The notes under the pieces are model-generated. The model saw only the letters and a program-made list of their open reading frames with translations. It made no database searches and was not told the origin of the DNA. From Strongyloides papillosus (Eukaryota; Nematoda; Chromadorea; Rhabditida; Strongyloididae), in contig SRSI01000078.1 of NCBI GenBank assembly GCA_005656395.1, forward strand, positions 186,001 through 250,000: 64,000 nucleotides of DNA, written 5' to 3'. Shown in pieces: positions 39,750 through 52,900 of this stretch; position 1 is the stretch's first letter; every line of letters begins with the position of its first letter. Made by a program: the position numbers and the translations under genes.

Positions 39750-40008
39750 AAATATTTTTTATTAGAGTGTATAAAAAAATAATTATTTAAAAGATATATA
39801 AAATTATTTTTATCCACCATAAAGTTAGTTTGTTTAAGGCAATCTTTATTATCTTGAGAGTATTATTTTAGTTTAATTTAAAAATTAGCATTGATAAGAA
39901 TTGTTGTTTACTGATTGTTTTAATAATTTTCAATATTTTAAATTGACTATAATATTGTGACAATATTTACCATGTTTCTAAATAAAAATAACCATGATGT
40001 ATAAGTTT

Positions 40009-40631
40009 TTATTGCTTTATAGTTGGATATAATTTACGAGAGTGGTATCCGTAATTAGGTAAAAATTCACTTTCAAAGTCATTTTTAAAGTTTTCTAAAA
40101 ATAGTTTTGTCTTCTCAAAACACGCTTCTTTATCATATATTTGTTTAACTTTATAATTATTATGTTTAACGATATTATTTTCTTTTTCATGTGTCAGTGA
40201 AATTATTATAATACCTGTAATGATAATTTACAAAATTATGACAAATAATTATAACTAACAGCATATACCCATAAAAATTATGATAATTGTGAGAATGAAT
40301 ATTACAATAATTATAGCCATTTCATTGCTAATATTTCCATTGGTAGCTGGTGATCTTCTTCCATATTTGTTAAAATTAAATTTACTCCTTATTTCATTGT
40401 TTTTACTTCGATTGTCATTATCTTGTAATATCTCATCAATATCAGCTCTTGCTAAAATCTCTATAACAGGATCTAAAATAATAAAACAAATAATTATTGA
40501 TAAAATAAAAATAAAGTACCTTTTTTTACTTCATATTTATGAATATTATTATATGTTTTATATAAAATAACAGTTAGTAAAGAGACAACAAGAAGGAAGA
40601 AGATAAAAACAAATCTTATGATAAAACGCAT
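40009..40631 (-). CDS. Small protein with two membrane segments, function unknown
   Basis: Three short exons on the minus strand, 40631-40520, 40472-40269 and 40214-40009, with introns of 47 and 54 nt, join in phase to 173 aa. A hydrophobic N-terminus at 6-24 is a signal anchor or signal peptide. A hydrophilic loop of about 65 residues follows, then a second hydrophobic segment at 89-112 of almost pure Ile/Val/Phe, then a charged 60-residue tail ending in KLYPTIKQ. The stop codon overlaps an AATAAA hexamer (40008-40013). A TTTTTTAG acceptor (exon from 40651) precedes the start. A second ATG at 40635 is out of frame with this product. All three exons keep their frame open across AT-rich DNA and both splice junctions are canonical, so I consider the gene real, but I do not recognise it. 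Confidence 0.6.
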
Positions 40632-40652
40632 ACATTCACTTTAAAAGTTACC

Positions 40653-42790
40653 TAAAAAATAATATTTATATTAAAAATGTTTTTCTTGGTAAATAGTATA
40701 GTATATTTTATGTTTCATGTTTTTAAAGAAAAACTAGTTTCTCTCTTAGGGGGTAACAAAATATTGTAGTAAATAAAAGATTAAATCAAATTAAAATATT
40801 AAAAATAGTTATTTTCTTTTAAATAATAACTATTTTTTACAATTCTTATTTGAAAAAGATTTATTTTATAGATTTAAATCAAGTAACTTTTGATAAATTA
40901 CCTCTCAAATTGAAAATTGTAGTTTAAAACTAAATTTATATATTTATTTTTTTTCCAATCACTCGTATACAGTTTAAAAAAAGATGATTAAAAAACTGTT
41001 CCTAAATATAGAATCATCATTTAATTTAAGAATGAAATATTATGTATCTTTAAATAGAATAATTACTAAATTTCTTTTGACTTAGATTAGCTACTTTTAT
41101 TTAATTTATCATCAAACATCATAACAAGAAATTTTCTTTTAAAATCTATTTTATTAATTATTAAACTTTAATCAAAAATGTCAAGTTAACGGGAGATAAA
41201 GAAACATTTGCCAGTTTCTATGCTTTTTTTTTCTAAATGTTAACTAAAACATTCAAGTTTTTAAATAGTTATTTTATATTTTATTCTTAATAAATTTTAA
41301 AATCTTTCCTCCTAACATCATTCCTCATAAATAACATATTTAAAAACAAAAAAACTAATACTTTTTTTCTATAATACAAAATTCCTAATTAAAAAAAAAA
41401 ACAAAAAAAATTGTGCCCAAATGAAAATAACTATATACAAACCCTTTATTTGACTTGTTCTTATATAAAAACAAATAATATATTACAATTCTTTTGATGG
41501 TATAAATACAAAATTTATTTTTATAAAATACTTTATGTAATTGACTTCATTTTATTATTAGCAGAACTTTTATTGTATTTGAAAGATAAATATGTATAAA
41601 CATTTATTAATGATGTTCTTACAAAAAATATGATATAAAAATCGAAAAATTTATTTTAAGAATAACAATTTTTATCATTGTAAAAATGATAACATTAGGT
41701 GGTTTGGTATGGAAAAAGTTTAAATTCATATTCATATTTTTTTATGTAATGTGAATATCATTAGTAGATATTTATTTGTATTCTTATTTTAAATATAATT
41801 TAAAAACGAAGGTATCAAATTTGTTAGTGATAAGATAAAAAAGAACATAAAAATTGTTTGTTGTATCGTTGAAAGAGAAATTATATTAAATAGAGCATAT
41901 AAAATGTGATTAATTAGGACATCAAGTAATTTTTAGATATATTTTTAAAATTTTTTTTAATATTTCAACAAGAATTAGTTTAAAGTATGAACATTTATAA
42001 ACATCAATGGATGGAACAAAAATTTTGATTGATATAAGCTATTTATAAAAATATATATGTTTTGTGGAATGTGAATGAAGTTTATCTTTTAAAAAAAGGC
42101 AACTCTTTGGGAATATAAATATGATAAGCTTCTATATATATGTATTCTTTTAATTGAAAAATATTTGTAAATAAATTTTGTGTATACTACTTAAAATTAT
42201 TTTTTGGGTAAGAATATTACTAAACATAAATAATCATAAATATATACATGAACAACTTTTTAAGACAATCAATTTTTCTTTAAATTAAATTTTTTAGCAT
42301 ATATTTAATGGAAAAAGGCTTTTTTAGAATAATAAAAGTAAAGTAGTTTAATGAATTTAATTAAAAATGTTCATAGAATATTTAAATTAAAAATATTAGC
42401 ACATTATAATATCGAATTAAGAAAAAACTCTATATTTTCATTGCATTATATGATTTAAAATATTAATCCAATATTTCCCTTAAAATATCCTAAATAGTTT
42501 TTTTAAAAAAAAGATTCCACAAACCAAAACTATATACAATTATTTGAAGCATTTTTTTACAAATAAAGCAATGAGTTTTAAAAAACTAGCTGTTAAAAGT
42601 TTACTTAACAAATGATGCTTTTTTTCTTTTCTTTAAATTATTAATATTGTTAAGAATGATAAATATGTGTCATCGTCTATTGTTTCTAGAAAAAAATGAG
42701 TTATGTATAGAAAATGTGGTAATGGCAGAAAAAATTATATAGTATTTAAACTTGGTGGTTTAAAAATAAAAATTAAATAATAACAATTTT
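40653..42790. other. Intergenic region, nothing supported
   Basis: AT-rich sequence between two minus-strand genes; it holds the upstream region of the two-segment membrane protein and the 3' flank of the channel tail. No exon, RNA or repeat was supportable. Confidence 0.4.
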
Positions 42791-43784
42791 TTATACAAAT
42801 GTACTTTTGTCACTTTCAGATGATAAATCTACGTCATCCGTTATTTTATTAGCATCTTCAGAATTTTCTTTTACTATATTCGATTTTTCATTTTCAGGAA
42901 ATTTAGGAGAAGCAAGCACAAGTAAGGGAATATTTGATAATATCCCTAAATCTTCATCGAGGGAATGGGATGTATCCTCTGATAACTCATGTTTTTTCTC
43001 ATTTGCGACATCATTTAATGTATCATTAATTTCATTTTCATTACTATTGATAATAGATTTTAAAGATTCTTCTTCTGTTGATTGAAGAAGAACTGACTCA
43101 ATATCGTTTGTTGGATTTGATGGTTCATCATTTATTAAGATATCATTCTCCTTCTCTTTATCATAATTCGTGTCAGATTGTTCACGAAAATTTGAAATTG
43201 AGGATAAATGTTCATTATCAACTTCATTTTGTTTGTTTTCTTTTACTTTATCCCCAGAGTCATTTTCTTCTTCATTACAAGCCAACAAACAACCATTATT
43301 TCCTTTAACTAAAAAATCATTTTAAAGTTATCGAAAAAGTGACAAAAACTTACGTATATTTAAATCACTTTTTCTAGCGAACTCACAAAGTATATTCTTA
43401 TTATTTTTAAACATATCATTATAATAAATATCATCTAACTGAAATTCGACAGGGGAATCTTCTTTTTTAAGTAACGATTCGGTTAAAATTGGATCTAAAT
43501 TTTTTTCATTTCTATACCTCAACTGTGACTCTGTCATTCCCGTTGTATTAAATTCATAATCATCCCCGTAACTCTTTTTATGTTTTATATTTTTAATTAT
43601 ATTACCAAACCATATAAGTGAATTATTTTTTTCAAAATTCTCCTCCTTATTTTTACTACCATTCTTTACACAACATACACAAAAGTTATAACTATTTTTT
43701 GCATGAATACTTCTTAGCTTTTGTTGACTTTTTTTCCACATTCCACAACTACATTCCTTTGTAGCATGTAATGTATTATTTATT
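42791..43784 (-). CDS. Long acidic tail exons: alternative DEG/ENaC C-terminus or separate gene
   Basis: Exons 43784-43354 and 43308-42791 (45-nt intron) are continuously open. Read from the acceptor after TTTTTTTGCAG, the frame matches the phase left by a donor at 43996/43995 inside the last channel exon, which would give a 1254-aa channel with a 316-residue cytosolic tail. That tail starts with Cys-rich patches (Cys950, Cys952, Cys974, Cys976, Cys977), which suit lipid modification next to a membrane, and then becomes strongly acidic and Ser/Asn-rich. Alternatively this is an independent downstream gene starting at ATG 43741 (301 aa), the acceptor being a spliced-leader site. I favour the fused model because the 43 nt upstream of that ATG are open in frame and encode KECSCG-type sequence. 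No known domain is seen. Confidence 0.6.
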
Positions 43785-43952
43785 CTGCAAAAAAAGTTTA
43801 ATTTTTTAACTTATTATTTAAAATAATTGATAAATAACATATGTAATGCTTATAATAAATTATGAATTAAATAAATTTTGTTGAATCATGCATCATTATT
43901 TTGTTAAAGAATATATTAATGACATATTAATGTTTGGAGCAAACTGGATCTA

Positions 43953-46900
43953 TCACAACTTCGTTGGACCTTTTTTTTTCTTCTTTCCAAAATACCTAAA
44001 GATGGTATCATGCAATAAGTTGTTGAATGAAATAGTTTTGTGAAAAGAATTACTGCAAAAATGTAAAATATTTTTGCATAACATGTAGTTAACAATTAGT
44101 AATTAAAAGTTAGTTAAAATTAAATTAATAAACTATAAACTTACAGTCTATTATTTTTCCAAAACTTTGGTTTACACATCCCATAATAGATACATAAATA
44201 GATAAGCTCAATTATAGTTAATAATGAAGCGCCAAGAAATAAGCCTAAAGCACCACCAACATCACAAGCTAATGACCAAATAGAATATGTTGATTCTTGT
44301 TTCCAATATTCAATATTCATTTTATGTAAAAATACATTAACTTGAGCAAAGTTTTCTTTAATAAACTTATCACCAAATTCAAAATTCTCCAAATACTCAG
44401 GAAGTTCTTTTTTAAATAAGTTTGTATAAGCTGATTGAAAATTTTGCATTGCTTTACGGTAAATATTTAGCATAGATATTGTTTCATTTCTAACATTCTC
44501 CATTGTGCATGGAAAAACATCTGCTATAAATGATTGGAGAATTTTTTTATTTTCATCGTTGGCATCACCGAACAACACTATAGCACCAAATTCAATGTTT
44601 CCCTCCGAATCCCATGATCCCTCAATTTTCTCACCTAAATGTTCAATTTTACTAATAGAATTCAATATTGTTATATCGAGATCTTTGATTATAATGTTAT
44701 ACCAACTATCATACAAATCTTCATCAAAAAAATGACGCATATTACGACTTTGCATTTTATCACCCCATATCCTTCTTTGAAGTTTGCCACTCTCATACTG
44801 ATTAATCAATTCCTTAATTCTCTCCATCCTTTCTAATTTATTACTAATCTTATATTGATACTGATCTTCATTGTAAATTTTTGACATAGTTAGAAGCATC
44901 TCATGATAATCATTAACTTGTTTCAATGTATCCTCAACCTTATCGATGTAATCTCTTTTCAAGTCTGTTATTGTTTTATATTTTGTAGCATTCCTAATGA
45001 ATGATTTTGCATCAAGTATTCTAAATATTGCTGCTGCTTTGATACCTTCACTTAGAATATTTGGGTCACGTATTCTATTTAGAATATCACCGTGTCTTGA
45101 TGTCATATTCCCATAGCATTCAACATTTTTTAATAATCTTTCATAAACACCTTCAAAATTCTTAACAGTCCATCCCCACTTTAATTTACTTATAATATCT
45201 GTAGCATCTCTGAATCTTTCTATAAGCCTTCTAGTTCTCAATTGGATATCCTCCTGATATCTTGTTTGTTTCTCATAAGCTCTTTGTGCTTCACGCTTAA
45301 TTCTAAGAACAGTACCATCATCTAAATATTGATTCTCCTTACAACTAAAATGTTCATCACCTTTAGAATCATCATTAGTCAAAAATTCATCCTCAGTCTC
45401 TATATCTTCAATATCCTGTTCATCCTCCTCATCTTCTGCCTCAATTAACTTTGGAAATATATTACTAGGAAGTTCATTCATATCTTGCCATGCGATATAA
45501 TCAATTTCCTCACATGAAGCTTTACATTCTTTTCTAGCGATTCCAGAAGCAAAATTTTTCTTAACTAATGGTTGAACACATTTAAAATACTGTTCAACGT
45601 TGCAAAAACTGATATTCTGAACCGGATTTGGATCATATGATCTCCTCATACTACATAAACATTTTTTTTCAATATCCTCCATTTGTCTTCTAATAGGACA
45701 CGCTTTGACACTACTTAAATCTCCCATATTTTTCCCTTTAACTTTTGCTTCATGAGACTCCTCAATACAATTCATTCCAGGTATTTTAACTCTATGAACC
45801 ATTCTAAAAGGTATATCCATTGTATAGCCCGGTGGTACATTAACACCATCCAATGAAGATATTGGAACATCCGTTTGATTATAGATTAAAATTTTCAATC
45901 CTGGTAACGATTCTGTTCTAACTTTTTTATTACAATTTTCAATTCTTTCATATCTTTCAACGTTTAAAAGTAATTTAAGAGCATTGTTGTTACCAGCTCC
46001 AGTAATTTCAATTGGATTCGATGGATCTGTATTGATAGCCCAACATAATCCTGTTAGCGTCCATACTGCTTGAAAATCACTGATTCTACATCGCGTACCA
46101 TTAGGTAACTCACATTTAAGTATCATTCTTGATTTCCAATGTGCTGCATTTCTTAAAAACTTAACAGCATCAATATCTTTAGCTAAAAATAATGCTTTAT
46201 CAAAGATATCAGTTGTATTATCTTCATGCTTCTCCGATGACGATTTTCTATTCAATAATCTTGCTCCAGTTAGATAAGTTAAACGATATTGATTATTGTT
46301 GCAAATAGCAACGGTAGGAAAGTTTATCTTCGGCGGATATAATGCTTCAATATTCGTAGCGACAGGTGTATTAAGATACATTCTCATTTGTGTTACTATT
46401 TGAAATATTGCTAAAAATACAAATACTGTTATAACAAAACTCCACATTATTCGTACTTTTGGAGTTTCAGTTGAACGTATATGGCGAATCCCATCAATAT
46501 TGGAACCTTCTAATACAGCCATAACAGTTGGTTCTTCATAATCATCATCGTCATTCGAATACTCGTCAGAAGGATCATTGGGACAAACAAAATTATCATT
46601 TCCACTTTGTGGTCTTTCTGTTGGTAGTGATAACTCTTTAGACATCTCAAAGTCTATATACTCTATATCACCAGGTGTTGCCATTCGAACATCTATATTA
46701 GGTGTATCAATATATGTACTATTTGAAGAATGACTAAAATATGATATTGATAAAAAATGATGCAATAATAAATAAATGATATTAAATATTAAGTTACCGT
46801 TGTATTGGATTTTTTATTTCAACAACTGTTTTTTTAGATATTGGTGAAGAATGAGTGATATTTTTCTTATCAGATTGAGACCTTTTATCTCTCCTTTCGC

Positions 46901-46967
46901 CAGAATTTTTATGTACCTCATTAGGAGACATAACACGTTGAAATAATCTATTTAATTTGCTTGGCAT
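43953..46967 (-). CDS. DEG/ENaC-family cation channel subunit with large ectodomain insertion
   Basis: Plasma-membrane, probably sodium-conducting, trimeric channel subunit. Exons on the minus strand: 46967-46798, 46733-44145 and 44052-43953 (short-tail form, 952 aa). After a Ser/Asp-rich N-terminus, the gating motif reads IDGIRHI (Asp137-Gly138, where most members have His-Gly). TM1 is at about 153-174. The Cys-rich ectodomain includes FPTVAICNNN after TM1 and CEEIDYIAW in the palm. TM2 is preceded by YSIWSLACDVGGALGLFLGAS with the G-x-S selectivity filter at 891-893. Between the palm strand and the last ectodomain strand (NFAQVNVFLHKMNIEYW) lie about 370 residues, against roughly 50 in ASIC-type channels; this segment is acidic at first and then helical and charged. 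The short tail ends in a KKKKKGPTKL-type basic end. I cannot assign a particular C. elegans member. Confidence 0.88.
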
Positions 46968-49509
46968 TTTTTTATTACTGGCTTTAAAAGTCCAATTTGT
47001 AAATTTTAAGCTAAAATAAATAGAAGCATCCTTTATTTCCGTGGATAAAGTGGGGGAATTTTCAAAAAACAGGCGTTTAGAAAGAGTTTTGATAAATTAA
47101 AATAAAATTTTTATGAGATGTTATAAGTAATAAATGGATGTTTTAGAACAGATACAAGCTTACGTTTATAATTTGGTACAAATATTTAAACAATTAAATT
47201 TAAATAACAATAGAAAGGATGGTTTTAGTTTCTGAATATAATGAGTAAATTTTTAATTTAACATTACAATGGAATAATTATATTTAAAATTGTAATTAAT
47301 AAAATTTAATGTCTTAATATATGTTGGAGTAAGTGTATTTTATGAATCATCGTAATTGATATTAAAATTAGAATTATCGAAAAAATTACATTGTAAATGT
47401 AAAAGTACTTTTCTTTTCACTTATTTTTGGCATTAGGGAGCTATTTGCTGTATTTTTATAAATTTATTTCAAGCGTAATATAGATTGAAGTTTCTTTCCT
47501 GAGAAAATATCAATAAATTAGATAAAATAAAATTTGCTTTTTTGGTATCAGAAAAAATATATTATATCATTATACTAGTAAAATTTTTTATAGAATTCGG
47601 AAAAAGATTAGATATACATTTGTAATCAATTTAAAGTTAATATAAATAAATTATAAAGAGTTAACACTAAAGACAAAAAAGATAATCAAAAATAAAGCTT
47701 GCTATCATTATTAGCATAAAAAATTTTAAAATAATTATTTCAGTGTTCTCTAATCATAAATAAATGCCAATCAAAAAAGATTCAATAATAAAAAAGCTAA
47801 TACTATCATTTGTTGAATATACCAATTCTTTACTATATGTTTAGCTAAAAATAGTGATTAAAAAAGAATATATCTTTTAATTTGCAATGTTTCTTGAATA
47901 AAAAGATAGAAAATAATGATAAAAATCTACTAAATGAAGTAGTACCTAACAATAGTTTATTATAATAACAAAAGTAAAAAGAACATATTAGATGATTAAA
48001 TATAAACACTTGGTAAAAATTAAAGGTATTTGAGATTTTTAAATAATGATTAATGCTTTTAATGTCAAAAAATAAACTTATCGCTACAAACATCATTTAA
48101 TTTTACAATTTATGAAAAACAACATAATTAGCAACTGTTTAATATTTCAAAAAAGAGATAAAATATTATATTCTTTTATTATTAAACTGTTATTAATTAA
48201 AGAATAAAAATATTAAGATATAATTATGATAAAAGAAAATTTTTGACGTACTTATCCTTTTCAAATTTTTTTATCTCCACAAACAATTATTAATTATTTA
48301 TTAAATTTTATTCCAAACACATACAACTTTGTTATTCTAATATTATAACAAAAGTACCATTATCATATAAAATACAAACTAGAAAAAATAAAATAAAAAT
48401 AAGGATAAGAAATTTTGTTTAAATCTTAATTAAAAGTGTTAATAAAAAGAAAATATCTAAGAATCTTCAATAAAAATATAACTCATAAATGATGGAAGTA
48501 TAAATATCTGTTCAAATACCTTTGCATTATCTATAGAAATTAATCAAACCTAATGGCACTTTAAACATTTAAAGAATGATTAATTGAATAGTATTATCTT
48601 ATTCTTCCTTTATAAATTCAAGAATGATTTTTAATAGAAACTAATCCAGGTGATAAAAATTCTTCATAATTTTGGTGAAATGAACATAAACATTTCAATT
48701 TTAAAGTTTTTATATTATTAGAAAAAAAGTTTCTAGCTTAAAGTTTATGATTTTTTGTGTTTTTCGTTATTCATTACCAATATATTTACTATATTATTGA
48801 GTCCTTTTTTTTTCTTACAAAATCCTTTTGTTTTGACAATAAATATGTATTTTCCACCAAATAATATAGTAAATAATGTCATTTATTTTCAGTAATTATG
48901 TTATAAATTTTATTTTTTTGCCAAAGCATATTACTTAATTCTCCTTTAAAAGGTATGATTTCAAAAATAGACACGACTTTTAATAATGCCTATGGTAAAA
49001 TATTTATTCTACTTTCATTTGAATCATTATTTACCCTTAATCAAATAATAAAAACCCATAAAATACTTATATTAGATATATTCTAACGACTAATAATTAA
49101 TATGTGTACTATAAACATAAAAAACTGTAAATTAATGCGTGGGCTTATATTGTAATCACATATCATCAAATAAGTTGAAATTTTAAAAGGTTATATCAAA
49201 TTCGTTAATACTTAATTAACTTTTTTTCTCTTACTGTATTTTTAAAACAGTTTTTAAAACCCATTTGAAAACAATATTAGTGATTGTTTACCTTTTTTTA
49301 TTCCATACACAGCTACATATGGCGATAAATTATTACTAACTCTCCCAGAAGTATTCAATTTATATTTATCTGAAGTCTCATAATAGGTGAAAATAATATA
49401 TAAGAAAATACATCATTTCAAACCTACTTTTTATTTGTATATAAAGTATTTTTCTGAAAATTTTATTTTCCATTTTTATTAAAATTTTTCTTTCTTTTTT
49501 TAATTTTCT
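46968..49509. other. Divergent intergenic region
   Basis: About 2.5 kb between the minus-strand channel and the plus-strand secreted-peptide gene. It is AT-rich throughout; no exon or RNA is supported. The open frame 47845-48096 (minus) is Phe/Tyr/Leu-rich and looks like a polyT artefact. Confidence 0.4.
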
Positions 49510-49528
49510 AGATAGTATAATTAGAATA

Positions 49529-49920
49529 ATGAAAGTTTATTTTTTGACATTTATTGTTGTTTGTATCTTTGGAACGACCACAATAAAATGCTTTAATACG
49601 TTGGATAACTATTTTTCACAATCTAATGATGGAGAGTACACAGGAAACAAGATAAGAAAGAGTTTTCCATTCTTAAGTTACGGTAATATTTTTTTGATTG
49701 AATAATATAATTTATTTTACTTACAGAAGAAAGTCCAATTCATCCATTTATACGTTTTAAAAAAAACAATGAAAAAGATTCATTTGATGAGGAGGTATTC
49801 AGCGATACAATTCTTCAACCATCACTCTATAATAAACGTTTATTCTCCAGACATCAAATGGCATTTCGATCTCCATCATCTTTCAATTATTTTAGGAAAA
49901 ATGAAGCCAGCAAAGATTGA
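49529..49920 (+). CDS. Small secreted protein, candidate peptide precursor
   Basis: Two exons, 49529-49682 and 49727-49920 (44-nt intron), give 115 aa. The first 20 residues form a clear signal peptide (MKVYFLTFIVVCIFGTTT). The remainder is hydrophilic, has only one further Cys (Cys21, near the cleavage point) and carries dibasic or near-dibasic sites: RK 43-44, KK 63-64, KR 88-89 and RK 108-109. The segment between the last two (90-107, LFSRHQMAFRSPSSFNYF) is a plausible processed peptide; no Gly precedes the basic sites, so C-terminal amidation is not predicted. A polypyrimidine TTTTCTAG acceptor at 49510-49511 precedes the start by 17 nt, and AATAAA lies at 50149-50154. No known neuropeptide family motif (RFamide, PDF, insulin) is seen. 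It could equally be a short secreted effector or cuticle-associated protein. Confidence 0.65.
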
Positions 49921-52900
49921 TAAAAATTAAATATTTCAATTAACAAAAAAAACTTTGTCCTTTTTGTCCAAGCACCAAACTATGATAAATTAAAAAATTT
50001 ATACTACACAAACTGATAATTTTTATATAAGAAAATCTCATCTCAAGATAATACTTCTTTTTATCATTTTAACTTCTTTTATGATAAGCCATATACACTC
50101 TAATTAAAATCATTGTCACTTGTAAGATCACAAACAAGAAAAGTCATAAATAAAAATGAGAAATAATTTCTTCTCCTCTGTATCAATTTATAATGCTCCA
50201 TTTTATCATTCCAACAAATGTCTCTTTTAATCACATAGATCATTATATCAAAAATTTTCTTATATAAATTGATGTATACATGACATTACATACAATTCAT
50301 ATATAATAGTGTCGTCCTTTAAAATAACTAGATTTTAGTCTACCATCTACAAATTTTCATTTTTACTGCCAAGGTCTTTATTTTATATATGTAATTGTTT
50401 TATCAAAAAATAAATATAAACTTTATTCCAACATCTTCTAAAGAAGCCTGGCCCAAATTTTTAAATTTAAAATAATTTTTAAAATATAAAATAGTGTCAT
50501 TTTATATTTCCTTATCATTTTATTCTTAGTATTTTATAGATTCTTTGAATTATTATACAACATTCAATTCATATAAAACAATTTAAGAATGTTAAATATG
50601 AATGTGAATGTTATATAATTTTTTAAGCATAAAAATACTAAGATTTTTATAATTAATAATTTTTGCAAATATTTAAAAAATAAGGATTTTTGGTTGGTTT
50701 GAAATTTTGTAAAAAAAATTTTTTATCTCTTTTAGGTACTATTAATAGTGAATAATAAAATTGTTCTTGGTATCATCTCTATAGAAATTTTATAAAAAAT
50801 AAATAAAAATTTCCATTATTTCAGATTTTTTATTTTAATTTTCTAATTTTAGTCCTGGGACATATAAAATATTTTACAGTATCTTAAATATCGAATAAAT
50901 TTCAGGAAATATATAATTGACATACTTTTCTTATCATTTTTGTAAAAAATAAAAGTTATTAAATACTAATTTTTTATTATTACGTAATTTTAATAAAAAA
51001 ATTTTATAAAAAAAATGGTTATATTTTGGAAATAAAAAATTGCGAATTATGACATTTTAAATCTTTATATTGATATTTTATATAAATATGAAATAATTTT
51101 TATTGCAAAATTCATTATTTTAACTTTTAAAAAAATTCTCATATAAGATTCATATATGTTTATGTTAGAATTAATTTTGGTTTGAAAAGAGACATTTATT
51201 AAATGAATGGTCGTCAATTGAATTGCATAGAAGGCAGTAAATTGTTCCATCATCATCACACTTTTCAAATTGTTTAAAATTATATAATTTTTCGAAGGTA
51301 TCTATATTGGAATTAGTTTTGAATAAAGAGTTTTCTTCAATATTGAGTTAGTTACACATTTTTGGTAATGAATTAATTAAAGATGGATTCATAGGGAGGT
51401 TATCATTGTCAGGGTAAGATTAATCATTAGTTCAGTGTACCTTGGATCATTAATAAAATAAACGTCAATCCTAAGATGTGTTGTGGTTGTAAAAATAAAA
51501 GTGAAACATGCATGCAACTGAAGATTATTATGATGTAATTATAAATAGAATGCAGTTAATTTTATATAATTGGTTAATATGGCAAATTAATGTATAATGA
51601 ATATGAATGTGAGGTCCTTCTTCCGTTCTTTAAAAAGAGATTAATTACACAAAAATGTGGAAACGATTTTAAAATATTCAACGAGGAATAAAAAAAAATT
51701 CAAATACGCTAATCCTATTAAGACAACTTTACCAAACAAATTCAATAAGGAAAATGAAAGTCTTTATCCTATTTCAAACTCTTTTCCTAGGATAAACTAA
51801 TAATTAATATGTAACATTTTAAATATCATTTTTTCCATTTATAATATGATAATCAAGTGCATGAAACAAAACACATCCACAAAATAATTAAAAATTTTTT
51901 ATTCACTGAGCAAAAAAAAATTATCAATAGATTTAAATTAACGCCAAAATAATGTTGTATCATAAAATTTTTATTTAATGTTTCTCAGTGTGTGGTTACA
52001 TCGTATAATTTGGAATGCATTCGTGCTTGAGAAAACTTTACATTCAAAAAAGTGTCTTTAGAATGTCTTTTCACAATTGATTAATAATTTTATGATTTAT
52101 GCATAATAAGTAGGTTTTTTCTTGGATTAAAAAAAATAAGAAAAAGTTTTTCATAAAAAAAATTTGTTAACAATATAAAAAATTCTTTTTAAACAAAAGT
52201 AATACTTATAGATAGATGATTATTAATGATGTGTAGTATTTTATTATAACTAGATAAAAATTTAAAGGACTTTAATTTCCATTAAAAAAGAGAAAACAAA
52301 TAGGGAAAATTAAAAAAAAATTATCATTAAAATGTATTGTTATCAAAAAAAAAACAAATTATCATTAAAATGTATTGTTATCAAAAAAAAACAAATAATC
52401 GTTAACCATCAAATGGAAAATAACAATTTATATTTATCAACAATAGTTCATCAAACTTTTTTAAACATAACAAATTACTCAAAATGATTGTATCAAATAT
52501 TTAAAAATTATGAAAAAACACATAAATTTTTATTATACACTTAAAATTGTTGATTTTTTGAATTTACAATAGCTTTTATTTATACTAGTACAAATTATCA
52601 TGTGATTTCGATAAATATCTCTTTAAGTAATTGTTTTTAATTTCCTAACAATAATTTTGATTATCTTTTTTACACAAAACTATAAAATATAATTTGTAAT
52701 TAATTCTCTTCTATAAATATTGTAATTTTTTTGTTAGTTTAATTTTCTTTATGCATAAGTTTGTTATCAAAAGTTTATATACATTGCGTTGTTGTGTTCA
52801 GATTCATGTGATGTTTGAAAAAAAACTACAATAAAATTTAGTACCATCAATTATATATAATACTAAATACTATTAGCATTCATACTTTCATTTCCAAACT

